A DNA stretch of 34,338 nucleotides from Bacillota bacterium (GTDB lineage Bacteria > Bacillota > Clostridia > Acetivibrionales > DSM-1351): the NCBI GenBank assembly GCA_023398105.1, contig JAEWST010000077.1:1-34338 (forward strand), in the 5' to 3' direction. Shown in pieces: positions 24,400 through 33,436 of the stretch (within the stretch, counting starts at the first letter, position 1; every line of letters begins with the position of its first letter). The notes under the pieces are model-generated. The model was given only the letters and a program-made list of their open reading frames with translations, had not been told where the DNA came from and made no database searches. Both the position numbers and the translations under genes were made by a program.

Positions 24400-24576
24400 T
24401 TAAACAAAAGTACCTCCCTATTTTAAATCACTTGCACTCAATAGTAAAAAAACTAAAAGTATATAAAGCTAGCAATATACTAAATTTAGCTTAAGTTTCT
24501 AACATCAGTAATTATAGGAGCTTTAATGTAGGAAAGTTGAGTATATAATGAAAAATACTAAAAGCTACAATTTCTA

Positions 24577-24954
24577 CTACCCTAAATCATCATAAATAAT
24601 TTCAAATTTAACTCTGTCATATATATCTTTTTGATTCTTTGGATAAGTATAAGGTGATAATATCATCAATTCAATAGTGTTTATTCTATACTTTTTATTT
24701 CTTCTTCCTTCTTTGGGATATATTTCAAAATCAACTACATTTTTAAGTACTAAAGGAACCATTATTCCTCTAGAGTTTAAAATACTTAATTCCAATTTTT
24801 CAATTTTAGAATCAAGGTGGCTGGTCCAATAGGGGTTATATCCAATAGCAATTAATTTACCATTTATTCCTAGTTCAATACTTCTCAATGTATATTGATT
24901 TTTTAGCATATTTGAGAAAACGCCTTTCAAAATATCTATTTCTTTATAATTCAA
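24577..24954 (-). CDS. Hypothetical protein
   Basis: I do not recognise this protein. With a TTG start at 24954 (AAGGGGGG about 9 bases upstream) it has 125 residues: charged, with alternating strands (SIELGINGKLIAIGYNP; KLELSILNSRGIMVPLVL) suggesting a small beta-rich cytosolic fold. The frame stays open 30 codons further up through a hydrophobic stretch (ICFGIILYLKVY) that could be a membrane anchor if an ATG at 25044 is used, but that ATG has no clear ribosome site. It is divergent from the LCP gene and lies upstream of the ior operon on the same strand. Confidence 0.65.
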   Translation of the reverse strand: MNYKEIDILKGVFSNMLKNQYTLRSIELGINGKLIAIGYNPYWTSHLDSKIEKLELSILNSRGIMVPLVLKNVVDFEIYPKEGRRNKKYRINTIELMILSPYTYPKNQKDIYDRVKFEIIYDDLG

Positions 24955-25154
24955 TCTAAATGCCCCCCTTAGCGAGCTATATACCTTTAAATATAATATG
25001 ATTCCAAAGCATATTATGTTACAGGCATAATAATGTCGATTCAATGGTTTGTTGCCAGGCTTTAAGCTGTATATTTAACTACGAAGTTTGAGTTTATGAA
25101 AGCATGTTATGTACTATATATTTATTATCAATGGCTAAATAGTAACGAATTTGT

Positions 25155-25194
25155 AAAGTATTCAATAAAAAATAACATTCTTATTGAATACTTT
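25155..25194. promoter_or_regulatory. 14-bp inverted repeat at the LCP promoter
   Basis: AAAGTATTCAATAA (25155-25168) and TTATTGAATACTTT (25181-25194) are perfect complements around 12 bases. TATAAT at 25201-25206 is the likely -10 of the plus-strand LCP gene; with 17-bp spacing its -35 would fall on TTCTTA at 25178-25183, at the inner edge of the right arm. There is no plus-strand gene upstream for it to terminate, so an operator is likelier. The remaining divergent gap (24955-25251) shows no gene. Confidence 0.55.
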
Positions 25195-25251
25195 TTATGT
25201 TATAATTCTAGGATATGATTTTATAAAAATTTTTTAATGAGGTTAAATATA

Positions 25252-26397
25252 ATGGATACAAGAAAATTTACTTACATAACTAGTATAGTATTAGGAATGT
25301 TTCTTTTTGTACTTGGAACTATATTTTTGTTTTACATAAATACTTTAGAGCCTAACAATGGAAATTCTCCGTTTAATGGTATGTTAGCAGCGCTAAATTC
25401 CTCAGGCAGCAAAGAGCCAATGAATTTTCTTGTTCTTATTGGAGATAAATCAAGCGGTAATACTGACGTAATGCTTGTAGCAAATTATAACCCTTCAACT
25501 AATCAAATTAGTATTGTTACTATTCCTAGGGATTTAAAGTTCAAAATAAAAAACAGTAATGTACCAAAAATCAATTCCGCATACCGTGGCGGTGGACGTA
25601 ATCATAAAGGTGCTACGTATGCTTCAGAAATTGTTAGCAATTTGACTGGAATAAATATTAACTATTACGTACATTTAAATATTTCTTGCATAAAAGGAAT
25701 TACAGATATGCTAGGCGGTGTAAACTTTGATATCCCTGCAAATTTAAGATACAATGATCCTTATCAGGATTTGTACATTGATCTGGACAAAGGATATCAG
25801 CTTTTAAACGGTGAAAAAGTTGAACAGTTGCTTAGGTTTAGAAAACCTGATAAAAGTCTATATAATGCTGAGGAGTTAAAGGAATTGAGAAAATATTACG
25901 ATGAAACTGACACTAAAAGAACAGAAATGCAAATTAAGTTCATTAAAGCTTTTATAGATCAAAAACTTAATGTTCAAAACTTATCGAAGTTTAATTCTGT
26001 AATTAACTATGTATTTGAGAATGTTATTACTAACATGACCTTAACTGATGCTCTTAAATTAACCACAGGAGTAATAAATATCAAATCTGATAATTTTAAT
26101 TCCTTTAGATTAGACGGAGAAAATAAGTATATAAGCAGAGGTTGGTACTTTCTTTACAATGGTAATTTTATAAATATAGATACTAAAAATTCAGAGCCTT
26201 CTGAAGACATAGTCCCTACGTATTTTTATTCAGAACGCGGAATTTCAACTCCTTCAGAATTATATGTTCCTGATAAAGCTTCAAAAGATTCTGAGGATAC
26301 TCAGTCCTCAAAAAGCACAAAAAAACCAACAACTACTAAGAAAAATCCGTCCAATGCACAGACTGATATAAAAGACAATGGTACTGATAAGCCATAA
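25252..26397 (+). CDS. LytR-CpsA-Psr (LCP) family protein
   Basis: About 381 residues. An N-terminal membrane anchor (about 6-28, ITSIVLGMFLFVLGTIFLFYI) precedes an extracellular LCP domain (about 55-270) with SIVTIPRDL, the polar run ending KINSAYRGGG, NYYVHLN, GGVNFDIP, and LLRFRKPD. A disordered Ser/Lys/Thr-rich tail follows (KSTKKPTTTKKNPS). LCP proteins transfer undecaprenyl-linked polymers such as teichoic acid or capsule to peptidoglycan. I chose ATG 25252, 9 bases after GAGG; the upstream ATG 25237 lacks a ribosome site. It is the only plus-strand gene, ended by a strong terminator. Confidence 0.92.
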   Translation: MDTRKFTYITSIVLGMFLFVLGTIFLFYINTLEPNNGNSPFNGMLAALNSSGSKEPMNFLVLIGDKSSGNTDVMLVANYNPSTNQISIVTIPRDLKFKIKNSNVPKINSAYRGGGRNHKGATYASEIVSNLTGININYYVHLNISCIKGITDMLGGVNFDIPANLRYNDPYQDLYIDLDKGYQLLNGEKVEQLLRFRKPDKSLYNAEELKELRKYYDETDTKRTEMQIKFIKAFIDQKLNVQNLSKFNSVINYVFENVITNMTLTDALKLTTGVINIKSDNFNSFRLDGENKYISRGWYFLYNGNFINIDTKNSEPSEDIVPTYFYSERGISTPSELYVPDKASKDSEDTQSSKSTKKPTTTKKNPSNAQTDIKDNGTDKP

Positions 26398-26491
26398 ATT
26401 AAAGTATTTGATGTGCAAATTAAAACAACCCAACTTTTAAAGCGTTATAATAAATTGAGTTATCAAACTAGCTAAAACACGATTTAACTCA

Positions 26492-26543
26492 AAAAGTCAG
26501 TTACAAGTAAGAAGTATCTATTTCTTACTTGTAACTGACTTTT
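26492..26543 (+). terminator. Long perfect terminator hairpin after the LCP gene
   Basis: A 22-bp perfect stem (arms 26492-26513 and 26522-26543, 8-base loop) starts with AAAAGTCAG and ends CTGACTTTT. It is 95 bases after the LCP stop. The long stem also suits a bidirectional terminator for comFB, which converges from the right. The rest of the 26398-26709 gap shows no gene. Confidence 0.85.
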
Positions 26544-26663
26544 GAAATTAAGTCAATAGAATTTGTCATTCAAAAAACCCCTCAAAGTCCCAAAAAATTG
26601 TTTACCCGACGCCTATATATTCATTTATTTGAAAATAAAACCCTCTATCGGCACTGGATAATA

Positions 26664-26709
26664 TTTTCTAAGATTCCGACGAACTAACGTCCCTCAAAAT
26701 CTAAGAAAA
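26664..26709 (-). repeat. Inverted repeat at the end of comFB
   Basis: TTTTCTAAGATT (26664-26675) and AATCTAAGAAAA (26698-26709) pair at 11 of 12 positions, with ACG/CGT inside. The right arm touches the comFB stop codon. Without a T-run on the minus strand it is a weak terminator candidate; mRNA 3' end protection is another option. Confidence 0.4.
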
Positions 26710-26976
26710 TTATTTATGTCTAGGAGATCTTTTTACTAAAACAGCTGCTTTTGTAAGTGCCGCAATAACATCAACTTCGAACTGATTCTTTAAAGAATTT
26801 ACCTTTGAGTACAACTCTCCCTTTTCAGTAGCAATATATTTGGGAGGCAAATCATTTAAAGCTAGAGCTGCAATGTCCATAACACAGGCTTCACACTTAC
26901 ACATATTAATGTCGTCAAGCACATCATCCATTAAATTTAGCACTACTTCTTCCATATAGTTCTTAATAACTATCAT
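26710..26976 (-). CDS. ComFB family protein
   Basis: About 88 residues starting MIVIKNYMEEVV. The late-competence ComFB pattern is seen: a helix ending in CKCEACVMDIAALALNDLPPKY with three closely spaced cysteines (probable zinc site), then a second helix, FEVDVIAALTKAAVLV. In Bacillus comFB sits in the comF operon; cyanobacterial homologues have been described as cyclic-dinucleotide binders. Here it is alone, away from comFA and comFC, so a role in competence is doubtful. ATG 26976 follows AGGAGG; upstream codons in frame lack a ribosome site. aroE ends 69 bases upstream. Confidence 0.85.
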   Translation of the reverse strand: MIVIKNYMEEVVLNLMDDVLDDINMCKCEACVMDIAALALNDLPPKYIATEKGELYSKVNSLKNQFEVDVIAALTKAAVLVKRSPRHK

Positions 26977-27045
26977 TCCATCCCTCCTAAAACACAAATA
27001 ATATGACAATACATTACATATTAATGACATTATTAGTATTCGTTA

Positions 27046-27936
27046 TTATTTTGGAAAATCCTTCATTTCCACGATATTATTTAATAATTCTGTAGCCATA
27101 TCCCTAGATACTAATTTCCCCGTCCAAATTTCAAAAGCCGAAACCCCTTGATTTATTAGCATACCAAAACCATTCCTAGTTTTACAGTCATAGCTCTGTG
27201 CCTGTAGTAAAAATTTAGTTTTTTCAGGGCTATATACTACATCGTACACTAGCTGATTCTTGTCAAAAACATAATCATAGTTAAATGGTGTTGAATCTAA
27301 ATATGTACTCATTCCAGCAGGAGTAGTATTAATAATAATATGACTTTGTGCCATCTCGTCAAATAGCTTTTGTTCATCAGGTAAAATATAACTTGCAATG
27401 CTGCCATAGTTATTTTTTACAAGCTCAATAATGTTTTTCGCATTTTGCTCCGTTCTATTAACTAAAGTCAAGTGTTCAATGCCTTCTGATGCCAATTTGA
27501 CCGTTAAGGCTCTAGCAGTTCCACCAGCTCCAAATAAAACTACTCTTTTGTCCTTGAAACTTGCACCAAGTCCATCCTTAAAATCCCTGACAAAACCTTC
27601 AGCATCAGTATTATAACCCTTCAGCCTGCCATGGATATTTTTTACAGTATTAACTGCACCCATTAATAATGCATCATTAGAAATATCATCTAAATATTTT
27701 ATAATTGACTTTTTATGTGGGACTGTAACATTAAACCCACTTATATTCTGTGCTTTTAAGCCATTAATGGCATTCTCTAAACAGCCTTCCTTTACATGTA
27801 TAGGAATGTAAATAGCATTAATATTAAACTGCTTGAAAAGTGTATTGTGAATGAATGGCGATTTTGTATGCTCTATCGGATCACCTAATACACCATATAG
27901 TTCTGTTTTACCATTAACAACATTTACAACCTCCAT
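27046..27936 (-). CDS. aroE: Shikimate dehydrogenase
   Basis: About 296 residues reducing 3-dehydroshikimate with NADPH in aromatic amino-acid synthesis. It has the shikimate-binding N-terminus GDPIEHTKSPFIHN, catalytic Lys75 (VPHKK) and Asp111 (NTDAEGF), the NADP loop GAGGTARAL, and NTTPAGM. The start at ATG 27936 has GGGGG 6 bases upstream; in-frame codons further up would add 28 residues with no ribosome site. It lies 58 bases after yqeG, as in many Firmicutes where yqeG and aroE are operon partners. Confidence 0.95.
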   Translation of the reverse strand: MEVVNVVNGKTELYGVLGDPIEHTKSPFIHNTLFKQFNINAIYIPIHVKEGCLENAINGLKAQNISGFNVTVPHKKSIIKYLDDISNDALLMGAVNTVKNIHGRLKGYNTDAEGFVRDFKDGLGASFKDKRVVLFGAGGTARALTVKLASEGIEHLTLVNRTEQNAKNIIELVKNNYGSIASYILPDEQKLFDEMAQSHIIINTTPAGMSTYLDSTPFNYDYVFDKNQLVYDVVYSPEKTKFLLQAQSYDCKTRNGFGMLINQGVSAFEIWTGKLVSRDMATELLNNIVEMKDFPK

Positions 27937-27994
27937 TGTATGCCCCCTGTTTTTGTATAAGCTTAATTGAATTTGTATACAATTATTGCATAAA

Positions 27995-28564
27995 TCACTC
28001 TTTAAATCTACTTTTTTCAAGTTTCAATCTATTTTTCTTCCATTCCATCCTCTTATTAATTTTGTCCTCTAAATTCTCAGTAAAACTTTTAATAATTGTT
28101 TTTTCAAATACTCTTTTTAATCTCACAAATAAAATTTCTTTTTTGTCAATAGGTTTTACAAGAACTGTAAGCATATTTACTTTATTGCCTCCAAAAACAT
28201 CAGTAAAAACCTGATCTCCTATCACAGCAATGTTCTCTGGCTCTAATCCCATCACTCTAGCCGCATTTAAAAATGCTTTACCTGCCGGTTTATATGCTCT
28301 GTGTATAGCTGTTACTGCAATTTCTTTATTAAATCTGATTACACGCTGTTCAGAGGCATTTGACAATATACATACTTTGAAACCCTTATTTTTGACTTCT
28401 GCTATCCATGCAATTGCATTCTCGTCAGCATCCTTACTGTGCATAGGAACGAGAGTATTATCAATATCCAAAATTAAGCCTTCAATACCTTTATTTTTAA
28501 GGATGTCAAGGTCAATATGTCTAATACTGTCAAAGTATAAATCAGGGTAGTACTTTTCAATCAT
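27995..28564 (-). CDS. YqeG family HAD phosphatase
   Basis: About 189 residues of the HAD IIIA subfamily. Motif I is LDIDNTLVP, motif II is ILSNASE, a conserved Lys sits in AYKPAGKAF and motif III is VIGDQVFTDVFGGN. The family includes the yeast phosphatidylglycerophosphate phosphatase Gep4, so a role after PgsA is possible but unproven. I favour ATG 28564 (M-I-E-K-Y-Y-P-D), matching the family start, with AAAGGA upstream although the spacing is long; GTG 28585 is the alternative. A positively charged C-terminal tail (about 150-189) follows the HAD core. Confidence 0.88.
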   Translation of the reverse strand: MIEKYYPDLYFDSIRHIDLDILKNKGIEGLILDIDNTLVPMHSKDADENAIAWIAEVKNKGFKVCILSNASEQRVIRFNKEIAVTAIHRAYKPAGKAFLNAARVMGLEPENIAVIGDQVFTDVFGGNKVNMLTVLVKPIDKKEILFVRLKRVFEKTIIKSFTENLEDKINKRMEWKKNRLKLEKSRFKE

Positions 28565-28636
28565 TTTATAATCATTTCCTTTCACTTACTCAAAACACAA
28601 ACCGTGATGAAAAATTCTTTAAAGCACTGTTCTCAT

Positions 28637-28665
28637 ATAATAACAAATGAATTGTTTTTGTACAA
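28637..28665 (-). promoter_or_regulatory. Candidate promoter of yqeG-aroE-comFB
   Basis: On the minus strand TTGTAC (28660-28665), 17 bases, TATTAT (28637-28642). It is a moderate sigma-A match about 75 bases before the yqeG start and the only fair candidate in the gap. Confidence 0.4.
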
Positions 28666-28698
28666 CCATTAAATCAACTTTTTCTGAAGCAATAGCAC

Positions 28699-28729
28699 TT
28701 TTAGCACACTATGAACCATGGATGATGAA
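28699..28729. repeat. 31-bp repeat, copy 1
   Basis: TTTTAGCACACTATGAACCA followed by TGGATGATGAA. Copy 2 (34308-34338) has the same orientation and differs at one base (GATGGTGAA). It contains the palindrome CCATGG, and CACA/TGTG can close it into an imperfect hairpin (28705-28708 with 28730-28733). Copies 1 and 2 lie on either side of uvrD, the KGGVGR ATPase and the HEPN-like gene. Confidence 0.8.
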
Positions 28730-28806
28730 TGTGGAAAGGCAGAAAAAGCATTTACAATAAATGGTTTTCAAACTATTAAAACAATAGTTCAAGTCGAGAA
28801 CCGTCC

Positions 28807-30912
28807 CTAAATTTCCAGCAACTTATTTTCTAAACAAATTTGTAAATTGAAAGTCTTGTATTCACCACTAAAGAACTTGATTTTTATTGTCTGATTGTCA
28901 GCTGAGCTTTCATTTATCTCAGCAACTACTCCTCTTCCAAATCTTGTATGCGTAACAATAGTGCCTTCTCCAATACCATCTATTATGTCCTTTTTGATAA
29001 GATATAAAACCTCATTTACAAATATAGACCGCTGAACTTTCTCATTATTAATATACATGGGGTACATCAAATAAAGTGTGCTTCTTGCTCTAGTCATACC
29101 CACATAAAAAAGTCTTCTTTCCTCTTCCAGCATAGCTTTGTTTTTGTTGTCACATGCCTGTTCTAAAGCTTTTTCACCTGGGATTTCACTGCTTATTAAG
29201 TCAAGCATAAATACACAGTCATATTCTAAGCCTTTTGATGAATGCAATGTACTGAGAGTTATAGAACTTCTCTTGTTTTGCTCAATAGTTATTGTTCCAT
29301 CAAACAATTGTTCTAATTCCTGCAATCTGACTAAAAAGGAAGCTATCGTTTGGCAACCAATAGATAAACCCTGCAAAACCCCAAAAAGCCTGTTCAAATA
29401 TTCAAAGGATAAGCCTACAAGTTCACAATATCCCTTAACGCTTTCTAAATAACTAAAATCGTTTTTAATATACTCTAGTGCTTCCCAAGGCTTCATTTTT
29501 GACAGAGAATCAAACTCTTTCTTTAACAACTGAAGTGCATTTATTTGAAATTGTTTTAATTCTGTATCATTTATAATGCAATCAATTACAGACTTGCCTT
29601 TATTATCTGAATTTGTCAAACATTCAAGCATTGCTTTTGATATATACCTATTCATTCTATAGTAAATCTTTGAAAAGGCTTCTTTGTCATGCTGATCAAG
29701 AGCAAACATCAAAAAAGCGACAACGTCCTTTACCAGCCAATGTTTAAAGAAAAACAGGCTATTCTGCTTAATTTTAAAGGGTATTTGTTGCTGTATTAAA
29801 GCATCTGTAATTAAAATTGATGATAAGTTATTTCTGTATAATATTGCAATCTCTTGCTTTTCATTTTGAGATAGCTTTTCTTTTATTTTATCTATGATAA
29901 TTTTTATTTGCTCATGTTCATTTTTTACATTTAAAATAATCGGATCACATTTTTCGTTATTTAAAGTTGTATGGTTTTTATCAAATCTATTTTCATTAAG
30001 CCTTATAAATTTACTGCTTAGCTCAACTATATTTTTAGTTGAACGGTAATTTGTTTCCAAACTAAAAACACTGCAATTGTTGAATTGCTTCTTAATATCA
30101 AGAATATACTGTGGCTCTGCCCCTCTAAAACCATAAATAGACTGATCATCATCAGCTACAATAAAAAAGTTATTGTTTCCTTTTATTAAAAGCTTCAGTA
30201 CCTCAAACTGTATTTTAGACAAATCCTGTCCCTCATCTACTTGTATGTATGTATATTTATTTCTATAATAATTCAATATTTCTGGGCATTTAATCAATAT
30301 GCTGTAGGCATAGGTGAGCATGTCATCAAAATCTATATATAAATTGCTTCTCTTATATTCCTCATATGCTTTGTAAACCTGCATAAATTTACTTGTGGAG
30401 AATGTACCCCCTTCTAAGTTTTTTATCATTTTATTCTTTACAAAGCCAATTTCATTTATAAGACTTTCAAGCTCATCATCATTTATTTTCGAACCATTAA
30501 TTTCCATATATAGGTTTCTAAGCAATTGCTTTTTATTAATATCATTATCATTTCCCTCAATACGCTTTAGCCTCTGCCCCTTCATTTCCTCATATTTCCT
30601 GACCACATTATTACAGAAGCTGTGCAGTGTTGCAAAATGAACCTTACTATTTATTTCAATGCCATAGATTCTTTGAAACCGCCTTTCCATTTCCAGTTGG
30701 GCAGCTTTATTGAACGTCAAGGTTAAAATATTATGAGGCTTTACACCGACCTTCAAAATCAAATGAGCTACTCTTGCAGTTATAACAGTAGTCTTGCCAG
30801 AACCTGGCCCTGCAAGCACTAGAGCTGGTCCTTCTATGTGTGAAACAGCTTTCTGCTGCTGCCTATTTAGGTTTATATTGTGTTTGTTTTTAATTATTTC
30901 GAAAAAATCCAA
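28807..30912 (-). CDS. UvrD/PcrA-like superfamily 1 helicase
   Basis: 701 residues. Q motif LNRQQQKAV (15-23), Walker A GPGSGKTT (35-42), LTFNKAA, Walker B DEGQD (226-230), motif III ADDDQSIYGFRGA (253-265), ETNYRST, TLHSSKGLEYD and YVGMTRAR. A C-terminal RNA-polymerase-interacting Tudor-like segment (GEGTIVTHTRFGRGVV) resembles PcrA. Walker B has Gly where Phe, Tyr or Ala is commoner; a clostridial UvrD-like subgroup has this, from memory. It is likely a 3'-5' DNA helicase in repair. The start is TTG 30912, with AAAGGA about 10 bases upstream. A terminator separates it from the ATPase gene upstream. Confidence 0.93.
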   Translation of the reverse strand: MDFFEIIKNKHNINLNRQQQKAVSHIEGPALVLAGPGSGKTTVITARVAHLILKVGVKPHNILTLTFNKAAQLEMERRFQRIYGIEINSKVHFATLHSFCNNVVRKYEEMKGQRLKRIEGNDNDINKKQLLRNLYMEINGSKINDDELESLINEIGFVKNKMIKNLEGGTFSTSKFMQVYKAYEEYKRSNLYIDFDDMLTYAYSILIKCPEILNYYRNKYTYIQVDEGQDLSKIQFEVLKLLIKGNNNFFIVADDDQSIYGFRGAEPQYILDIKKQFNNCSVFSLETNYRSTKNIVELSSKFIRLNENRFDKNHTTLNNEKCDPIILNVKNEHEQIKIIIDKIKEKLSQNEKQEIAILYRNNLSSILITDALIQQQIPFKIKQNSLFFFKHWLVKDVVAFLMFALDQHDKEAFSKIYYRMNRYISKAMLECLTNSDNKGKSVIDCIINDTELKQFQINALQLLKKEFDSLSKMKPWEALEYIKNDFSYLESVKGYCELVGLSFEYLNRLFGVLQGLSIGCQTIASFLVRLQELEQLFDGTITIEQNKRSSITLSTLHSSKGLEYDCVFMLDLISSEIPGEKALEQACDNKNKAMLEEERRLFYVGMTRARSTLYLMYPMYINNEKVQRSIFVNEVLYLIKKDIIDGIGEGTIVTHTRFGRGVVAEINESSADNQTIKIKFFSGEYKTFNLQICLENKLLEI

Positions 30913-30935
30913 GTATTATCCGTCCTTTAAAACAT

Positions 30936-30967
30936 AAAATCAAGGATTCAGTTCACCCTTGACTTTT
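30936..30967 (-). terminator. Terminator after the KGGVGR ATPase gene
   Basis: AAAATCAAGG (30936-30945) pairs with CCTTGA-C-TTTT (30957-30967) with one bulged C. On the minus strand CCTTGATTTTATGTTTT follows. It lies about 55 bases after the ATPase stop and about 25 before the helicase start. Confidence 0.7.
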
Positions 30968-31023
30968 ATGGTAAGTAAATAAAATATTATAGGCAATTCT
31001 CTGTAACTAATAATTATAACATA

Positions 31024-33420
31024 TCAACTTAGTCCTGCTAAATATCTATTTATAGCCTTTTCAATGCTTTTCACACTAATAAGTCTATCTTGTGTGTCTT
31101 TATTGTTGCTTTGGATTTCTATATCGGCGGCATTCCTCATTATATTAATGACAATTTCAGAGCTTATAAAAGGAAGCTCTTTTTTTAACTTTTTAGTTAG
31201 CCACGAAAGCATTTTTTCACTGTATTTACCACAAATAGTGCGTGTTCCGATTATCAGGTCTATGGGAAGAAGCTCCGAAAGTATATTATATTCATATTGT
31301 TTGTTGGTTTCTTCTGAAACTATATGTGAAATCAAATTGATTGTACTATATTCATTTAAAAATCGCCTTCTAACTGAATACTCATCAAAATAGTCCTTAA
31401 ATACATCTCTGTTTATATTACTTATTAATAATCTCTTAATATCACTTTCATTCCATTCAAGTCTTATAATACTTCCCTTTAAATCTGAAAACAATTTCTC
31501 GTATCTTCCGTAGTACAATTCTGAGCTGACTGCAGCAACAATTCTTAGGGATGGAATATTTTTTTTAAATAATTTAATAATACTAATTAGCGATATTAAC
31601 CACTCTTCTCCTGAATATTGATTAAATAGCAATGAAATATCAATAAAAACAGAAACATTTTGATTTATAATTTTTTTAGGATGTTGTTTTTTTATATTTT
31701 CTTCATTAATATCATAATAATCTCTTGCTTCAAATAAAATCGCAAAGGTAATTATTCCAAGGATTTCATCTTTTATATACTGTTCCAAATAATTACAATA
31801 AGCTTCAAAATCTTTACCTTGTAATTCATCACAGCCATTCAGAAGTTTACTGTTCTTTTCAATACTTTTATATTGATTTATTTCATATAAAATAAACGCA
31901 AGCCACTTTAAATCCCAGCTTGAATTATTATTCTTAAGACAATTTGCTAATTCTGATTGTTCTGAGGTATACCAAATTGGAATACTTCTTTGAGGATAAA
32001 ACAAAGTTCTTCCTTGCTCATCACTTATATGAATCCTCTCTGAAATCTCTTGAAAGTACTCAGAATTCTTATGTATTTTTTTTAATTCAGATTGTGAATT
32101 ATAGATAACAACATTATAATTATTATCTTTTAATACCTTTGCTTCTGAATCTGTATCTATTACGGTCGAATCATTAAAATCATAAAAAATATTTTTTGTT
32201 AAGTGCTGTCTATCTGCCCTATTTAAATATGAAATATTAAAATCAATATTATCATTTTCTATTATAAAATCACTAAGTTCTTTATAAGGTTCTGTTATAT
32301 CTTTTGCTGGAAAAGCATCTGTCATTGCAATAGCAGAATTATATGGAATATTTATAGGCATCATCTGATTAACATTAAGCTTTTCAAATAATGAATCAGA
32401 ATATTTTTGTCCATCTGCAGATGTAACTATTTTAGACATTGCTACTACATAATTTTCTAGCCCTGCCTCATCCATCAACTTAATGACTTGATTAACACCT
32501 TCAATGTTTTCTTCATTGGGATATGTTACAAATACAATTTGGTCAGAAAATCCCAGAAGTGAGAAAGCTCCCCACTGATTAATTCCAGTTCTTGAATCAA
32601 TTAAAACAGTATCTACATTTAGATCTTTTTCCAAATTGCCCAATAAATCTTCTAAGTATTTGTTTTCATATATTATATGAGTTTGCAATTGTGACAACTT
32701 AAAAATATATTGTGAATCCAATTGTTTAGTTGCTGGAATTACATACATACTGCCGCTTATAGACTCATCAAAGCTAATCTCACAAAAGAGTTCTCTTGTT
32801 TTAATCTTTTGATCTCTTTTATTTACACTCATAGTTTTCTCAAACAAGTAATCTACAAGCCCATAAGTCACACCAAAAGTCTCATCATTTACTTGTTTTT
32901 TGAATATTCTGTGCAAACTAGGTGCCTCTATATCCAAATCCACCAACAATACTCTTTTTCCCTGTTTCGCCAGCAAGTATGCAACTTGAATCAATGCAAT
33001 TGTTCTGCCAACTCCGCCTTTATACGAATAAAAGTTTATAACTTTATATAAGCCTGTTCGTTTTTCTCTTTCAACTTTTTGCTTGTTAATATTTATCACA
33101 TCAGACCAAGTAATAGGCTCTCTTTTTATTTCCATATGGTGTATGCCAAAGTCCTCAGCATCCTCTATTGTATATATTTCAATAAACCCTATTGTATAGG
33201 CAATAGATGCAGAAACATTAGCAGAATTATTAAAAGTATGTATTAATTTTGAAACTTCGCTAGACACAGCATTTTCTTCTATTGAATCTGCTTTGTTACT
33301 TACAATAGTTATATCTATTCTGTTTAAAGGAGTAATATAAACTTCTGCCCACTCTTTACCCTCTAAAGAAAAAATTTCTTTTAATTTTTCAGAAATGAAA
33401 TTTTGTAGTTCAGTAGTCAT
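31024..33420 (-). CDS. Large ParA/MinD-like ATPase with KGGVGR variant P-loop
   Basis: 798 residues in three parts. Residues 1-120 are a charged alpha/beta region I do not recognise. Residues 125-390 are a ParA/MinD-type ATPase: NFYSYKGGVGRT (129-140), VLLVDLDIEAP (157-167), TVLIDSRTG (271-279) and VTYPNEENIEG (298-308). The usual second lysine of the deviant Walker A (KGGVGK) is Arg139; the signature lysine is Lys134. Residues 420-798 have VSVFIDISLLF (589-599), LRIVAAVSSELYY (625-637) and IIRLEWNESDIKRLL (651-665), which recall the Walker B, sensor and L-x-W segments of STAND/AAA proteins, with no Walker A visible. The KGGVGR group is often found in putative defence or signalling operons. 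ATG 33420 follows GGGGG; the HEPN-like gene ends 16 bases upstream. Confidence 0.85.
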   Translation of the reverse strand: MTTELQNFISEKLKEIFSLEGKEWAEVYITPLNRIDITIVSNKADSIEENAVSSEVSKLIHTFNNSANVSASIAYTIGFIEIYTIEDAEDFGIHHMEIKREPITWSDVININKQKVEREKRTGLYKVINFYSYKGGVGRTIALIQVAYLLAKQGKRVLLVDLDIEAPSLHRIFKKQVNDETFGVTYGLVDYLFEKTMSVNKRDQKIKTRELFCEISFDESISGSMYVIPATKQLDSQYIFKLSQLQTHIIYENKYLEDLLGNLEKDLNVDTVLIDSRTGINQWGAFSLLGFSDQIVFVTYPNEENIEGVNQVIKLMDEAGLENYVVAMSKIVTSADGQKYSDSLFEKLNVNQMMPINIPYNSAIAMTDAFPAKDITEPYKELSDFIIENDNIDFNISYLNRADRQHLTKNIFYDFNDSTVIDTDSEAKVLKDNNYNVVIYNSQSELKKIHKNSEYFQEISERIHISDEQGRTLFYPQRSIPIWYTSEQSELANCLKNNNSSWDLKWLAFILYEINQYKSIEKNSKLLNGCDELQGKDFEAYCNYLEQYIKDEILGIITFAILFEARDYYDINEENIKKQHPKKIINQNVSVFIDISLLFNQYSGEEWLISLISIIKLFKKNIPSLRIVAAVSSELYYGRYEKLFSDLKGSIIRLEWNESDIKRLLISNINRDVFKDYFDEYSVRRRFLNEYSTINLISHIVSEETNKQYEYNILSELLPIDLIIGTRTICGKYSEKMLSWLTKKLKKELPFISSEIVINIMRNAADIEIQSNNKDTQDRLISVKSIEKAINRYLAGLS

Positions 33421-33436
33421 TCAAATCCCCCTATAT

